Shown: positions 62,744-64,000 of the stretch, in pieces
How positions within the stretch are numbered: the stretch's first letter is position 1
Layout of the letters: the number at the start of each line of letters is the position of its first letter
Origin: an uncultured Pseudoteredinibacter sp.
GTDB lineage: Bacteria > Pseudomonadota > Gammaproteobacteria > Pseudomonadales > Cellvibrionaceae
Length of the DNA stretch: 64,000 bases
Assembly: GCF_947500695.1 (NCBI RefSeq)
Contig: NZ_CANMSS010000004.1
Location: forward strand, 186,001-250,000
Direction: 5' to 3'
Program-made: the position numbers and the translations under genes
The notes under the pieces: model-generated
The model's input: only the letters and a program-made list of their open reading frames with translations
Databases searched by the model: none
Told to the model about the DNA's origin: nothing

Positions 62744-63787
62744 TTGACTGATTCAATTCGATTAGCGGTTGACGCTATGGGCGGGGACTTAGGTCCCCGC
62801 GTTGCGTTAAACGCCGCTTACTCCTTGGCTAATCATCGTACTCTGGAATGCCAGCTGTATGGTCCGTTCGATATATTAGCCGAGCTAGCTCCCATCCCCC
62901 TCGATATTTCCCAAAGCCCCTGTGTGCATGAGTTGTCCAATGGCTCAAGAATGTACTTTTGTCACACTGATGAAGTGGTGACCATGGAAGACCGTCCTGG
63001 GCAGGCCTTGCGACATAAGCAAAACTCCTCAATGTGGCTGGCTGTTGACGCAGTGCGCACGGCAAAGGCTGATGCGGCGATTAGCGCTGGTAATACCGGT
63101 GCTTTGATGGCGATGGGACGGCATTTATTAAAAACCTTTGCAGGTGTAGATCGACCTGCGATCGCCAAATCTATCCCTACTGCCAAAGCCGATTGCTTAA
63201 TGCTGGACCTGGGTGCCAGTGTAAAATGCGATAGTGAGCACCTGATTCACAACGCTCTGATGGGCTCAGTATTTATGGAGTCTGTAGCTGGGGTGGAGCG
63301 CCCGCGCGTGGCTCTGCTGAATATTGGCTCGGAAGATATCAAGGGAAATGAACAGATTCGATTGGCAGCTAGCAGCTTGCAGGCCAATGAAGCGCTTAAT
63401 TTTATCGGCTACATCGAAGGTGATCAGATTTATCGCGGTGAAGCCGATGTGGTAGTTTGCGACGGTTTTGTGGGTAATGTGGCGTTAAAAGTCAGCGAAG
63501 GCGTGGCTCAACTGATGGTCGCAGAAATGCGGGAAGCTTTTTCAAGCAGTTGGTATGGTCGCCTAGTTGGCCGATTTGCCCGTCCTTTATTACGCAAATG
63601 GCAGCGTCAGTTTGATCCTGATCGTTATAATGGCGCCAGTTTTTTGGGCTTACAGGGGCCGCTGATTAAAAGTCATGGCGGAGCTGATGAATTAGCCTTT
63701 CGCTCTGCTTTAGAGTTAGCCTGCGAGCAGGTTAACAGTGAAGTTGCGCCGCGCATATGTCGGCGATTTGAGCAAGAACCATTTTAA
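62744..63787 (+). CDS. plsX: Phosphate acyltransferase PlsX
   Basis: PlsX transfers acyl groups from acyl-ACP to phosphate, giving acyl-phosphate for phospholipid synthesis by PlsY. The 347-residue protein has the RLAVDAMGGDLGP N-terminus, the conserved VRTAKADAAISAGNTGALMAM segment, the family core LLNIGSEDIKGNEQIRLAAS, and VVCDGFVGNVALK. The start is a TTG at 62744, since no ATG is near the conserved Met-Gly-Gly-Asp block. fabD follows directly, 85 bases on, with no fabH between. Confidence 0.96.
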   Translation: MTDSIRLAVDAMGGDLGPRVALNAAYSLANHRTLECQLYGPFDILAELAPIPLDISQSPCVHELSNGSRMYFCHTDEVVTMEDRPGQALRHKQNSSMWLAVDAVRTAKADAAISAGNTGALMAMGRHLLKTFAGVDRPAIAKSIPTAKADCLMLDLGASVKCDSEHLIHNALMGSVFMESVAGVERPRVALLNIGSEDIKGNEQIRLAASSLQANEALNFIGYIEGDQIYRGEADVVVCDGFVGNVALKVSEGVAQLMVAEMREAFSSSWYGRLVGRFARPLLRKWQRQFDPDRYNGASFLGLQGPLIKSHGGADELAFRSALELACEQVNSEVAPRICRRFEQEPF

Positions 63788-63872
63788 TTAGCCTTGAGTA
63801 ATTGTGCTTCAGGGTTAACAGTTTTAGAAGTAACACAGAAAGAATATAAATAGTTAGCTAAAAGGTAGCGTT

Positions 63873-64000
63873 ATGGTGCAATCCAATTTGGCCTTCGTAT
63901 TTCCAGGGCAAGGTTCTCAAAAAATCGGTATGTTGGCAGATCTGGCCGCCGAATATCCTGTAGTACAAGAAACATTCGCTGAAGCCTCTGAGGTTTTGGG
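63873..64000 (+). CDS. fabD: Malonyl-CoA-ACP transacylase, 5' part (cut by window end)
   Basis: FabD moves malonyl from CoA to ACP. The first 42 codons are present: MVQSNLAFVFPGQGSQKIGM with the family's PGQGSQ oxyanion motif at residues 11-16. The rest lies beyond the window. TTAGCTAAAAGGTAGCG precedes the ATG, with AAGG nine bases upstream. Confidence 0.93.
   Translation, partial: MVQSNLAFVFPGQGSQKIGMLADLAAEYPVVQETFAEASEVL

Overview
The window is bacterial and almost certainly from a gammaproteobacterium, most like the Pseudomonas/Cellvibrionales side of that class. This is inferred from gene order and protein families: tRNA-Leu-tig-clpP-clpX-lon-hupB-ppiD, rne-rluC-HAD phosphatase, maf-yceD-rpmF-plsX-fabD without fabH, yccA-tusDCBE beside a tRNA-Ser, and a FabY-type ketoacyl synthase. 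I cannot name the genus.

Layout. 1-4.5 kb: DUF3703 and YigZ proteins, a small exported protein, then pyrF-cmk-lapB. 4.5-7.5 kb: rpsA with a structured leader, a 0.7 kb gene-free stretch holding two strongly structured elements (one with tmRNA-like landmarks), and ihfB. 7.6-11.9 kb: rmlACDB (dTDP-L-rhamnose) plus a GT2 glycosyltransferase. 12-15 kb: two paralogous exported coiled-coil proteins on either side of an Hsp20 gene; the Hsp20 gene has a sigma32-type promoter and a four-hairpin ROSE-like RNA thermometer. 15-20.7 kb: GlxA/AraC regulator, fabY, XRE-cupin regulator, a carboxymuconolactone-decarboxylase-like protein and a divergent phosphomannose-isomerase-like protein. 20.9-30.2 kb: tRNA-Leu and the protein-quality-control block tig, clpP, clpX, lon, hupB, ppiD. 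30-41.5 kb: mixed housekeeping (rmuC, AEC transporter, DUF2489, trmA, moeA, yjbQ), two accessory genes, the tusDCBE tRNA-thiolation operon, a 52-bp tandem repeat and yccA.

41.77-48.18 kb is an integrated element in the 3' end of tRNA-Ser(UGA). It has a P4-type integrase, a second tyrosine recombinase in an AlpA/HTH module, an imperfect copy of the tRNA end at the far side next to the displaced tRNA terminator, repeated GTGTTACTA sites near both ends, and four uncharacterised genes as possible cargo. 48.3-64 kb: rne, rluC, a HAD phosphatase, a hypothetical gene, an RND pump with its adaptor and a divergent CadC-like regulator, then maf, yceD, rpmF, plsX and the start of fabD at the window edge.

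Functionally, the window combines core translation and nucleoid genes, envelope-sugar synthesis, proteostasis with visible heat-shock control, fatty-acid initiation by a probable FabY route, and one mobile element. The less described items are the coiled-coil pair around hsp20, the structured RNA candidates between rpsA and ihfB, the 52-bp hairpin repeat, and the cargo of the tRNA-Ser element.
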